From Zoogloeaceae bacterium (GTDB lineage: Bacteria; Pseudomonadota; Gammaproteobacteria; Burkholderiales; Rhodocyclaceae), in assembly GCA_024235635.1 (NCBI GenBank), contig JACKMA010000005.1, positions 252,118-316,117 of the forward strand: a stretch of DNA of 64,000 nucleotides, written 5' to 3'. Position numbers and translations under genes: made by a program. Below, piece after piece: positions 1-7,814 of the stretch. Every line of letters starts with the position of its first letter. Position 1 is the first letter of the stretch. Under the pieces are notes generated by a model. That model was not told the origin of the DNA. It saw only the letters and a program-made list of their open reading frames with translations, and made no database searches.

Positions 1-711
1 CGGCCGGTAGCCCTTGAACACACCGAGCATGTCGTGGAGAACGAGCACCTGACCATCGCAGTGGGGGCCGGCTCCGATGCCGATGGTCGCCATTGAATCG
101 AGATTCGCGGTCAGTTTGGCGGCCAGATCGGACGGGACCATCTCGAGCACGACCAGGGCGGCACCGGCCTGCTGCAGCGCGATTGCGTCTTCCCGCAGGG
201 CGCTCGCGCCTTCTTCCGTTCGTCCCTGGACGCGGTAGCCACCGAGTTGGTGAACCGCCTGCGGCGTGAGGCCGATATGTGCGCACACCGGGATGCCGCG
301 TTCGACCAGAAACGCGACGGTTGGCGCCATGTGACGTCCTCCTTCGACCTTGACCACCTGTGCACCTGCAGCGAGCAAACGGGCGGCATTGCGAATCGCC
401 TGTTCGGGGGATTCCTGGAAACTGCCGAAGGGCATGTCGGCGACGACCATGGGCAGCGTGCAACCCCGCGAGACGCACTCGGTGTGGTAGATCACCTGCT
501 CCATGGTCACCGGCAGCGTCGTTCGATGGCCCTGCAGCACATTGCCGAGCGAGTCGCCGATCAGAAGCAGATCGACGCCGCAGCGCTCGAGCGCCGCGGC
601 GAAGCTCGCGTCGTAGCAGGTCAGCATCGCGAGCTTCTCGCCGTCGGCCCGCATCTTTGCCAACGAGTGCAGGGTGGTCGGTTTTCGTGGCTGTTCAGTC
701 AAATAGCTCAT
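1..711 (-). CDS. panB: 3-methyl-2-oxobutanoate hydroxymethyltransferase (PanB), 3'-truncated by window edge
   Basis: Transfers a hydroxymethyl group from methylene-tetrahydrofolate to 2-oxoisovalerate to give ketopantoate, the first step of pantothenate synthesis in the cytoplasm. The reverse strand reads MSYLTEQPRKPTTLHSLAKM and then the family motifs GDSLGNVLQGH (metal and substrate binding), VVADMPFGSF, KVEGG, HIGLTPQ and IGIGAGPHCDGQ. 237 codons are visible and the frame is still open at base 1, so the C-terminal end (family about 260-270 residues) lies outside. The ATG at 711 puts the first family motif at the usual distance. It is the last visible gene of the minus-strand run, 65 bases after the kinase gene. 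panC would be expected next, outside the window. Confidence 0.95.
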   Translation of the reverse strand, partial: MSYLTEQPRKPTTLHSLAKMRADGEKLAMLTCYDASFAAALERCGVDLLLIGDSLGNVLQGHRTTLPVTMEQVIYHTECVSRGCTLPMVVADMPFGSFQESPEQAIRNAARLLAAGAQVVKVEGGRHMAPTVAFLVERGIPVCAHIGLTPQAVHQLGGYRVQGRTEEGASALREDAIALQQAGAALVVLEMVPSDLAAKLTANLDSMATIGIGAGPHCDGQVLVLHDMLGVFKGYRP

Positions 712-776
712 TCATTGCCCCTTCCGCAGGCGGCAGTAAACTCCATTGAAGGCTTGCCGGCAAGCTTTTCCGGCGC

Positions 777-1415
777 TCAGGCGGCGTAGCCGAAGAACTC
801 GCGGTAACCCCGCATCGCGCCGAGCCGTTCGATCAGCAGATCGAAATCCTCTTCTCGGTCAACCGGGTTCAGCACGTCGGTGTCGACGATGAACAGGGGG
901 GACGCGTCGAAGTCGTAGAAATAGCGTGCGTAGCAGTCGGAGACCCTGCCGATGTAGTCTTCGGTGATTGTCCGTTCGGCGTCGAGGCCGCGCTTGCGCA
1001 CCCGATCGATCAGGGTCTCGCTCTTTGCCTGCAGGTAGATCACCAGGTCCACGGACGGCGGTTTGATCGGCTTCATCGCCGACAGTATCCGGTGGTACAG
1101 GGTCAATTCGTCGCTGCCGAGATTGAGTTCGGCAAACAGCGGGTCCTTGTCCAGCAGGAAGTCCGAGACGAAGGTCACGGCCTGCGGATTGGCGCCCAGG
1201 CCGGTCAGCAGGTCGATCCGCTGGTACAGGAACGACAACTGCGTCGCCAATCCCCAGCGTTCCATGTCGTGGTAGAAGCGCGCCAGGAAGGGGTTGTCTT
1301 CTGGACGTTCGAGCACCAGCCGTGCCCCGAGCCGTTCGCTGAGGCGTCTCGCAAGCGATGTCTTGCCTGCGCCGATCGGTCCCTCGACTACGATGTGGCG
1401 TGCTCTCTCGAGCAT
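777..1415 (-). CDS. deoxynucleoside kinase (deoxyadenosine/deoxyguanosine kinase family)
   Basis: Predicted to phosphorylate deoxynucleosides with ATP in the salvage pathway. The protein begins MLERARHIVVEGPIGAGKTS, a P-loop (GPIGAGKTS) preceded by the short strand typical of this family. It continues with LERPEDNPFLARFY, TFVSDFLLDKDPLFA (the DRS/D-F-L region) and a lid-like RVRKRGLDAERTI arginine cluster. At 212 residues it fits the family size of about 210. The frame is open upstream to 1484, but the extra 23 residues are low-complexity and place the P-loop too far in, so the ATG at 1415 is chosen. It lies between pcnB and panB, where folK often sits in gammaproteobacteria. The exact substrate cannot be read from sequence. 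Confidence 0.88.
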   Translation of the reverse strand: MLERARHIVVEGPIGAGKTSLARRLSERLGARLVLERPEDNPFLARFYHDMERWGLATQLSFLYQRIDLLTGLGANPQAVTFVSDFLLDKDPLFAELNLGSDELTLYHRILSAMKPIKPPSVDLVIYLQAKSETLIDRVRKRGLDAERTITEDYIGRVSDCYARYFYDFDASPLFIVDTDVLNPVDREEDFDLLIERLGAMRGYREFFGYAA

Positions 1416-1515
1416 GTCGACCCTCGGGGCGGAAGTAGATGCGGAACATGCCAAGCATACACAAGGCGAGCGCGATCGGTTCACCCGATTGTGCTGGTTG
1501 CCGCGGCGACTGGTG

Positions 1516-2874
1516 TTACTGCGAGGCCGGGTGGTCTTCCCCGCCGCCGGGTTGATTCGAGGCCGCCTTGCGCCGCCTGCGGCGACGCTTCTTCGGCGTA
1601 GTGCCGTCCTGCGATTGCAACAGCGATTCGCGATCGACGGGGTTGGCGTGAGCGAAGCGCCGCCACCACTCGGGCAATTCCGCGTCCAGTTCCCCGGCTT
1701 CGGCCCGCAGTCGCAGGAAATCCCACGCCGCGCGGTAACGCGGCTGTTCGATCAAGCGGTACGGGCCCTTGCCATTGCGGCGATCGAATCTCGGCTGTAG
1801 CGCCCAGATGTCCTTGATGTCGCCGGCGATCCGACGCGTGATCGCGAGCTTCTCCGCCTGTTGGTCGAGTACCTCGTCCATCGCGGCGAACAGCGCTGGA
1901 TAGACGTGTTCACCGACATTCTTGCGCGCCTCCCAATTGACCAGCACCTCGTGCCAAAGCAGGGTTGCGAACAGGAATCCCGGGGACACCGGCCGACCGT
2001 TGCGTACGCGTTCGTCGGTGTTCTCCAGCGACAGCCAGACAAAGCGCTCGCCAAGTGGCTGCTCGAGTATGACGTCGAGCATCGGCAGCAGGCCGTGGTG
2101 CAGTCCCTCTTCGCGCAGTTGCTTGAGGCACTTCACGGCGTGGCCCGAGAACAGCAGCTTGAGCATCTCGTCGAACAGCCGCGCCGGCGGAACATTCTCG
2201 AGCAGGCTGGCCATTTCGCGAATCGGGCCGCGTGCGGCTGGATCGATGTTGAGTCCGAGCTTTGCACCGAGCCGCACGGCTCTCAGCATCCGTACCGGAT
2301 CTTCGCGGTAGCGGGTCCGTACCTCGCCGATCATGCGCAGCGTCTTGTGCCGCAGATCGGCCACGCCGTGATGGTAATCGACGATCGTTTCGCTGCCTGG
2401 ATCGAAGTAGAGCGCATTGACGGTGAAGTCGCGGCGGGTAGCGTCCTCGGCCATCGATCCGAACACGTTGTCGCGCAGGATTCGCCCGTGCGCGTCCGTT
2501 TCGGCGGATTCGGCATCCTGGCTGGCACGGAAGGTCGAGACCTCGATCGTCTCCGGGCCGCTCATGACGTGCACGATGCGGAATCTCCGGCCGATGATGC
2601 GGGAGCGACGGAACGCGGCCTTGACCTCTTCCGGGGTGGCGCTGGTCGCGACGTCGAAGTCCTTCGGTGTCTGGCCGGCCAGCAGATCGCGTACCGCGCC
2701 GCCGACGACGTAGGCCTTGTGCCCCTGCTCCTGCAGAACGGAACACACCTTGCGCGCGGCCGGCGAGATCTGGTTTCCAGTCAGGCCATGCTGGTCCACG
2801 CCGAGGACGGCGGGCTCATCGGAAGTAGGGGACGCGGCGCGCTTGAAGACACGGCGCAGCAACTTGCGGATCAT
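1516..2874 (-). CDS. pcnB: poly(A) polymerase I
   Basis: Adds 3' poly(A) tails to RNA and so promotes RNA decay. The 452-residue product has the class II nucleotidyltransferase head: GGAVRDLLAG near residue 60, then DFDVATSATPEE with the catalytic aspartate pair. GRRFRIVHV, RRDFTVNALYFDP and REDPVRMLRAVRL follow, as in PcnB rather than CCA-adding enzymes. The C-terminus is a basic tail (KKRRRRRRK) that would bind RNA. The longer frame to 2913 adds 13 residues before MIRKLLRRVFKR, which matches the usual PcnB N-terminus, so 2874 is preferred. It lies 69 bases after the HAD gene and 100 bases before the kinase gene, same strand. Confidence 0.94.
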   Translation of the reverse strand: MIRKLLRRVFKRAASPTSDEPAVLGVDQHGLTGNQISPAARKVCSVLQEQGHKAYVVGGAVRDLLAGQTPKDFDVATSATPEEVKAAFRRSRIIGRRFRIVHVMSGPETIEVSTFRASQDAESAETDAHGRILRDNVFGSMAEDATRRDFTVNALYFDPGSETIVDYHHGVADLRHKTLRMIGEVRTRYREDPVRMLRAVRLGAKLGLNIDPAARGPIREMASLLENVPPARLFDEMLKLLFSGHAVKCLKQLREEGLHHGLLPMLDVILEQPLGERFVWLSLENTDERVRNGRPVSPGFLFATLLWHEVLVNWEARKNVGEHVYPALFAAMDEVLDQQAEKLAITRRIAGDIKDIWALQPRFDRRNGKGPYRLIEQPRYRAAWDFLRLRAEAGELDAELPEWWRRFAHANPVDRESLLQSQDGTTPKKRRRRRRKAASNQPGGGEDHPASQ

Positions 2875-2943
2875 CGAAGAATGCGGCAGTCGGTTGCAGA
2901 GTAAACCGCCCAATTCTATCCGATTGCGCTCCGAACCAGCCTT

Positions 2944-3615
2944 TCAGGTCTCGAACTGTAACGAGATGACCGGCCAGCCGCGATTGATGGCGGTCTGCTC
3001 GAGGTTCGGATCCGGATCCACCGCGACCGGCGAGGTCACGCGCTCGAGCAGTGGCAGATCGTTGTGCGAGTCGCTGTAGAACCAGCTCCGGGTAAAGCTG
3101 CCGAAGAACAGGCCGAGGGATTCCAGCCACGCCTCGACGCGGGCGATCTTGCCGTCTTTGAATGCCGGCAGCCCGCGTGGCTTGCCGGTGAATCGCCCGC
3201 CCTCCTGAGCCGGAATCGTGGCCACCAGGTGCGGGATGTCGAATGCGCGCGCGATCGGGCCGGTGACGAAGCTGTTGGTCGCCGTGACGATGGCCATCAA
3301 CGCACCTTCCTGTCGGTGCCGCATGACCAGATCGCGGGCAGGGCGGCCGATCATTGGCACGACGCGGCTTTGCATGAACTCGGTGTGCCAGCGATCCAGC
3401 GTTTCACGGTCGTGCCGGGCCAGCGGCGCGAGCTGGAAGTCGAGGAATTCGTGGATGTCGAGGGTGCCAGCCTTGTACTGATCGAAGAAACTCTGGTTGC
3501 GAGCCTCGTAGATTTCGCGGTCGAGCACCCCGCGCGAGATCAGAAACTGCGCCCACTCGAAATCCGAGTCGCCCCGCAGCAGGGTGTTGTCGAGATCGAA
3601 CAGTACGAGGTCCAT
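2944..3615 (-). CDS. HAD-IB family (SerB-like) phosphatase
   Basis: Predicted cytoplasmic phosphatase of the haloacid dehalogenase superfamily, subfamily IB. Motif I is FDLDNTLL (nucleophile D7, acid D9). Motif II is the IVTATNS stretch near residue 110. A conserved lysine lies in TGKPRG, and motif IV is YSDSHNDLPLL near residue 190. The helical cap between motifs I and II (about residues 15-90) matches the SerB/IB type. It is 223 residues long. A GGAG ribosome site precedes the ATG and the gene starts 18 bases after hda ends, so it is probably cotranscribed with hda and perM. Phosphoserine phosphatase is possible, but the substrate is not decided by the sequence. Confidence 0.88.
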   Translation of the reverse strand: MDLVLFDLDNTLLRGDSDFEWAQFLISRGVLDREIYEARNQSFFDQYKAGTLDIHEFLDFQLAPLARHDRETLDRWHTEFMQSRVVPMIGRPARDLVMRHRQEGALMAIVTATNSFVTGPIARAFDIPHLVATIPAQEGGRFTGKPRGLPAFKDGKIARVEAWLESLGLFFGSFTRSWFYSDSHNDLPLLERVTSPVAVDPDPNLEQTAINRGWPVISLQFET

Positions 3616-3633
3616 GTCGGGCTCCGGCCAGGG

Positions 3634-4305
3634 CTAGATGTCCAGCCCGGACTGGACCAGGCTGCGCAGCAGAGGGAGGGTGATCGGGCGCTTGTTTTCG
3701 AGCGACGCGCGGTCGAGCGCTTCGAACACCGACAGCAGGCTCGCCATGTCGCGGTTGCCGTGACGCAGCACGAAACCGACCACCTCGCCATCGAGGCGGA
3801 TGCCGCGCCGATCCGCCAGGGATTCGATGATGGCGCGGCGAACGTCGTCGTCCGGCGGTCGGATCTCGAACACCAGGGCCTGCCCGATGCGCGTGCGAAG
3901 GTCCTCGCGCAGCGCCAGGTCGCGCGGGGGTGCGGAACCGGCCACGATCAGCGTCGATCGGTGCTCGCGACAAGCATTGAAGGCATTGAACAGTGCGATC
4001 TGCTGCGTGGCGGAGAGACCATCGACGTCATCGACGATCAGCAGCGTCGGCACGGCGGCGGTACCGTCGCTCGACGGCGCCGATGGCAGCCGCCGACTGG
4101 GGCGTCCGGCCTCGCGAGCGAGGGCCGCCGTCGCCGCCAACAGGTGGCTTTTCCCGCTGCCATGCGGACCCCACAGATAGAGTGGGTCCGAGCCCGCCAG
4201 CGCCGCTTCATGCAGTGCCGCCAGCAGTGCCGCGTTGTCGCCCGCGACGAAATGCTCGAATCCGGCGGGCGCGCTGCAGTCGATGTCGAGAAGGAGCTGC
4301 TTCAA
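3634..4305 (-). CDS. hda: DnaA regulatory inactivator Hda, TTG start
   Basis: Hda works with the DNA-loaded beta clamp to stimulate ATP hydrolysis by DnaA and prevent re-initiation of replication. The 223-residue product starts KQLLLDIDCSAP after the initiator and carries FVAGDN, the P-loop GPHGSGKSH, the Walker B LLIVDDVDGL, a sensor-1 region (TLIVAGSAPP) and the sensor-2-like RRAIIESLADRRG. No ATG exists near the expected N-terminus. A TTG at 4305 overlaps the perM stop (shared bases TTGA), which gives the expected Hda length and suggests translational coupling. A long upstream extension of this frame lies wholly inside perM and is not coding. The product lacks the DnaA DNA-binding domain IV, so it is not DnaA. 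Confidence 0.9.
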   Translation of the reverse strand: MKQLLLDIDCSAPAGFEHFVAGDNAALLAALHEAALAGSDPLYLWGPHGSGKSHLLAATAALAREAGRPSRRLPSAPSSDGTAAVPTLLIVDDVDGLSATQQIALFNAFNACREHRSTLIVAGSAPPRDLALREDLRTRIGQALVFEIRPPDDDVRRAIIESLADRRGIRLDGEVVGFVLRHGNRDMASLLSVFEALDRASLENKRPITLPLLRSLVQSGLDI

Positions 4306-5387
4306 GCCTGTTCGTCCCGGTGCTCGTCGCCGAGGTAGACATGGCTGCCTAGGTACGCCGTGCGCAGTTCGCGCAGACCGACCAGCAGTGCCGCGCTCAT
4401 CGGCAACGCAACCAGCATGCCGACGAACCCGAACAGCTGGCCGAAGGCCATCAATGCGAAGATCACGGCCAGTGGGTGAAGGCCGATGCGCTCGCCGACG
4501 AGGTAGGGCGTCAGGGCGAAGCTCTCGACCAGTTGTCCGATCAGGAACACCACGACGACGCCGGCGATCGGTTCCCAGCCGGCCTGCAATGCCGCGGTCA
4601 TCAGCGCGAGCAGCAGTCCGGTGGTGAATCCGACATAGGGGATGAACACCAGCAGGCCGGTGATGATGCCGACCGGCAGCGCGAAGCGCAGGCCGGCGAG
4701 CCACAGCCCGACGCTGTAATAGAGGGCCAGCAGAAACATTACCGAAAGCTGCCCGCGGAGGAACTCGGACAGTACCGAATCGATCTCGGCCATCAGCGAC
4801 ATCGTCCGATCGTGTAGCGGCCTGGGGATGCTCTCCTCGATGTAGTCGAGGATCTTCGGCCACTCCTGCAGCAGGTAGAACATCACGATCGGGATCAGGA
4901 ACAGGTTGCCGGCGATCGCCAGCGCGGCGATGCCACTGGTTTTGGCGCGGGCCAGCACCAGCCCGAGGACATCCTGCGCGGTATCCCAATTGCCGGCCAG
5001 CCACTTGCGCACGGCGCCGACGTCGAGCTGGACGACGATGCCGAACTGATCTTCGAGCCACGGACGCACCCGCAGATTGAGCAGATCGAGCAGATCCGGC
5101 AGTCGCTGGGCCAGCGCGATGCCTTCCTTGTAGACCATCGGCGCCAGGATCAGGAACAGCAGGAGCAAGGCCAGACCAAGCGCCGAGATCACCAGCAGCA
5201 CCGCCAGGGCCCGAGGTACGCGGCGCGCAACCAGCCAATTGACGCCAGGGTCGCAGACATAGGCGAATACCGCGGCGACGGCAAACGGCGTCAGGATCGG
5301 CGCCAGTAACCACACGATCCAGAGCAGGATCGCCGCGGCGGCGAGCCAGCCTATGGTCTGCATGCGGTAGGCGCGGGCGATGGGCAT
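4302..5387 (-). CDS. perM: AI-2E/PerM family inner-membrane permease
   Basis: A 361-residue polytopic protein of the PerM/AI-2 exporter family. Long hydrophobic helices lie at about residues 10-50 and 60-85. A soluble segment (about 90-150) has the typical LLDLLNLRVRPWLEDQ stretch, and a second membrane half (about 160-345) includes VFIPYVGFTTG and GERIGLHPLAVIFALMAFGQLFGFVGMLVALP, shown here only as landmarks. Transported substrate is unknown for most members. The start could be 5387 or the internal ATG at 5363. Neither has a clear ribosome site. It is the first gene of the minus-strand run and is divergent from purM. Its stop overlaps the hda start by four bases. Confidence 0.88.
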   Translation of the reverse strand: MPIARAYRMQTIGWLAAAAILLWIVWLLAPILTPFAVAAVFAYVCDPGVNWLVARRVPRALAVLLVISALGLALLLLFLILAPMVYKEGIALAQRLPDLLDLLNLRVRPWLEDQFGIVVQLDVGAVRKWLAGNWDTAQDVLGLVLARAKTSGIAALAIAGNLFLIPIVMFYLLQEWPKILDYIEESIPRPLHDRTMSLMAEIDSVLSEFLRGQLSVMFLLALYYSVGLWLAGLRFALPVGIITGLLVFIPYVGFTTGLLLALMTAALQAGWEPIAGVVVVFLIGQLVESFALTPYLVGERIGLHPLAVIFALMAFGQLFGFVGMLVALPMSAALLVGLRELRTAYLGSHVYLGDEHRDEQA

Positions 5388-5393
5388 TTCGGT

Positions 5394-5399
5394 TAAAAT
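5394..5399 (+). promoter_or_regulatory. candidate -10 box upstream of purM
   Basis: TAAAAT stands out in a very GC-rich spacer between perM and purM, about 140 bases before the purM start. No convincing -35 hexamer is found 16-18 bases upstream, so this is only a candidate. Confidence 0.25.
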
Positions 5400-5539
5400 C
5401 CGGGTCTGGCCGGCACTACGGATTCGCGCGGCACGGAGCCGTGCCGCGCCCGGGCCGAGGGCGACACTTTATCCGCTCGCGATAGCGCGCTCAACCAGCG
5501 CCCCGCGGCCTGACCCACTGCAACCCCGAAGGATTCGTC

Positions 5540-6586
5540 TTGAGCGCCAAATCCCCCTCGCTCTCCTATCGCGACGCCGGTGTCGATATCGAAGCCGGCG
5601 ATGCCCTGGTCGAACGCATCAAACCGATGGCACGCCGCACGCTACGCCCCGAGGTGCTCGGCAACATCGGTGGCTTTGGCGCCCTGTTCGAACTCACCGG
5701 CAAATATCGCGAGCCGGTGCTGGTGTCGGGCACCGACGGCGTCGGCACCAAGCTCAAGCTTGCCTTCCAGTTGAACAAGCACGACACCGTCGGCCAGGAT
5801 CTGGTGGCGATGAGCGTCAACGACATCCTCGTGCAGGGTGCCGAACCCCTGTTCTTCCTCGACTATTTCGCCTGTGGCCGGCTCGATGTGGATACCGCGG
5901 CGAGCGTCGTATCGGGCATCGCCCGTGGCTGCGAGCTCGCCGGTTGCGCCTTGATCGGCGGCGAGACCGCGGAGATGCCCGGCATGTATCCGGACGGCGA
6001 ATACGATCTCGCGGGCTTCGCGGTGGGCGCAGTCGAGAAGTCGGAGATCGTCGACGGCGCCGGCATCGGCAAGGGAGACGTGCTGCTGGGGCTGGCTTCG
6101 AGCGGCGCGCATTCCAATGGCTACTCATTGATCCGTCGCATCATCGACGTCACCAAACCCAATCTGGACGGCAATTTCCATGGCCGCTCGCTGGGCGACG
6201 TGATCCTCGAGCCGACCCGGATCTACGTCAAATCGTTGCTGGCGCTGATGCGGGCGATGCCCGGCGTGGTCAAGGGCATGGCACACATCACCGGTGGCGG
6301 CATCACCGAGAACGTGCCGCGGATCCTCGGCGACAGCCTGTGCGCCCGGATCGACACCGCCAGCTGGCAGATGCCGTATCTGTTCCAGTGGCTGAAGGGG
6401 GCTGGCAACGTTGCCGGCGACGAGATGTACCGCGTCTTCAACTGCGGCATCGGCATGGTCGTGGTGGTTGCCGAGGATCAGGCCGACGCCGCGTCAACGC
6501 ACCTGGTTGCTGCCGGCGAGACCGTGCATCGGATCGGCCGTATCGAACTGCGTGGCCCGGGAGGGCCGGCCGTGATCTACGGCTGA
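5540..6586 (+). CDS. purM: phosphoribosylformylglycinamidine cyclo-ligase (AIR synthetase), TTG start
   Basis: Fifth step of de novo purine synthesis: ATP-dependent ring closure of FGAM to AIR in the cytoplasm. The 348-residue product shows the N-terminal SYRDAGVDIEAGDALVERIKP, VLVSGTDGVGTKLK (ATP grasp of the PurM superfamily), MSVNDILVQGAEPLFFLDY, LIGGETAEMPGMY and the C-terminal GGGITENVPRI. The initiation codon is TTG at 5540, preceded by AAGGA at 5529-5533 with six bases between, and no ATG fits. purN is not adjacent here but 11 kb away at 17.6 kb. perM and hda diverge from it, a neighbourhood often seen in related bacteria. Confidence 0.96.
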   Translation: MSAKSPSLSYRDAGVDIEAGDALVERIKPMARRTLRPEVLGNIGGFGALFELTGKYREPVLVSGTDGVGTKLKLAFQLNKHDTVGQDLVAMSVNDILVQGAEPLFFLDYFACGRLDVDTAASVVSGIARGCELAGCALIGGETAEMPGMYPDGEYDLAGFAVGAVEKSEIVDGAGIGKGDVLLGLASSGAHSNGYSLIRRIIDVTKPNLDGNFHGRSLGDVILEPTRIYVKSLLALMRAMPGVVKGMAHITGGGITENVPRILGDSLCARIDTASWQMPYLFQWLKGAGNVAGDEMYRVFNCGIGMVVVVAEDQADAASTHLVAAGETVHRIGRIELRGPGGPAVIYG

Positions 6587-6695
6587 GGCACGGCTCAGGC
6601 GGCGGCCTGCCGACGACGCGGCGGTCGAACCGCTGCACGAGCGGTGCGGTCACAGTACGGGGGCGGCGCTTCCCGCCTCGAGCGAGGTCGCACGC

Positions 6696-7805
6696 ATGTC
6701 ATCGAGCAAGGTCGTGGTGGGCTTGTGTCTGGTCGGGCTGGCAGCCCTGGCGGTCTATGCCTACCAGGCGCAAAGAACGCCCGCCGGGACCGGGCCGGCA
6801 GCAGGTGAGGCGAATCCGGCGGTCAAGGCGGCGCCGCGGCCGACTGCGGTCGAGGCGGCCGACGTGCGACTGGTGGCGATGCCCGACGAATTGTCGGCGG
6901 TCGGAACCCTGGCGTCGAGCCAATCCGTGATCGTCCGACCGGAAATTGCCGGCCGCATCGCTGCGATCGGATTTGCCGACGGTGCCCGGGTAGCACGTGG
7001 GGCGCCGATGTTCCGCCTCGACGATGCGACCCAGAAGGCCGAACTCGCCCAGGCTCTGGCGGCGCTGGCACTGGCGCGCAGTGATGCCGCCCGTACCGAA
7101 GACCTGTTCCGTCGCAAGTTCGTCAGCGGCAGTGCCCGCGATCAGGCCAACGCCAATCTGCAGGTCGCCGGAGCGGCGGTCGAACTGGCACGGGCGCGAC
7201 TTGCGCGTAGCCGCATCGATGCGCCGTTTACCGGCATCGCAGGCATCCGCAAGGTCAGCGTCGGTGACTACGTCAAGGAGGGTGCGGACCTGGTCAATCT
7301 GGAGGATCTGTCGAGTCTGAAGGTGGATTTCCGGGTGCCGGAATCCAACCTCGGGCAGATCCGCACCGGACAGTCGGTGGCGGTCAGCGTCGACGCCTGG
7401 CCGTCCCGCAGCTTCGAAGCGGTGGTCGAGGCGATCGATCCGCAGATCGACGCACAGGGTCGGGCGGTGCTGTTGCGCGCGCGCATCGACAACCGCGAGA
7501 ACCTGCTGCGGCCGGGCTTGTTCGCCCGCGTGCGCCTGTTGCTCGAAGCACGGCCGGCAGTCCTGTCGGTACCGGAGGAAGCGCTCATCCCGACGGCCGA
7601 CGGCCAGTTCGTATTCGTCGTGGACGGCGACAGCGTTCGGCGAGTCGAGGTCGAGACCGGCATCCGTCGCGATACCCGGGTCGAGATCCGGCGTGGTCTC
7701 GAGGTCGGGATGACGGTGGTCACGGCCGGGCAGATCAAGCTGCGCGACGGTGCCCGAGTGAGCATCGCCGAATCGCCGGCGCCGCGGCCGACCGCGAGCC
7801 GGTAG
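6696..7805 (+). CDS. RND efflux periplasmic adaptor (membrane fusion protein)
   Basis: A periplasmic adaptor that links an RND pump to an outer-membrane channel. At 369 residues it has an N-terminal membrane anchor (about residues 5-23, VVVGLCLVGLAALAVYAY) and a proline/alanine linker. A lipoyl/barrel-sandwich half (GTLASSQSVIVRPEIAGRI) is followed by an alpha-hairpin (about 110-165, with LFRRKFVSGSARDQA), the second lipoyl half (DAPFTGIAGIRKVSVGDYV) and beta-barrel strands (LVNLEDLSSLKVDFRVPE). No lipobox cysteine is seen, so it is anchored by its N-terminal helix. It is followed after nine bases by the pump gene, with which it forms an operon. No TolC-type channel gene is adjacent. Confidence 0.93.
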   Translation: MSSSKVVVGLCLVGLAALAVYAYQAQRTPAGTGPAAGEANPAVKAAPRPTAVEAADVRLVAMPDELSAVGTLASSQSVIVRPEIAGRIAAIGFADGARVARGAPMFRLDDATQKAELAQALAALALARSDAARTEDLFRRKFVSGSARDQANANLQVAGAAVELARARLARSRIDAPFTGIAGIRKVSVGDYVKEGADLVNLEDLSSLKVDFRVPESNLGQIRTGQSVAVSVDAWPSRSFEAVVEAIDPQIDAQGRAVLLRARIDNRENLLRPGLFARVRLLLEARPAVLSVPEEALIPTADGQFVFVVDGDSVRRVEVETGIRRDTRVEIRRGLEVGMTVVTAGQIKLRDGARVSIAESPAPRPTASR

Positions 7806-7814
7806 GCACCCGAC

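Noticed and set aside
6629..6645. Hairpin ACCGCT-GCACG-AGCGGT after purM as terminator
   Set aside because: A short stem with no T-run; likely chance in GC-rich DNA.
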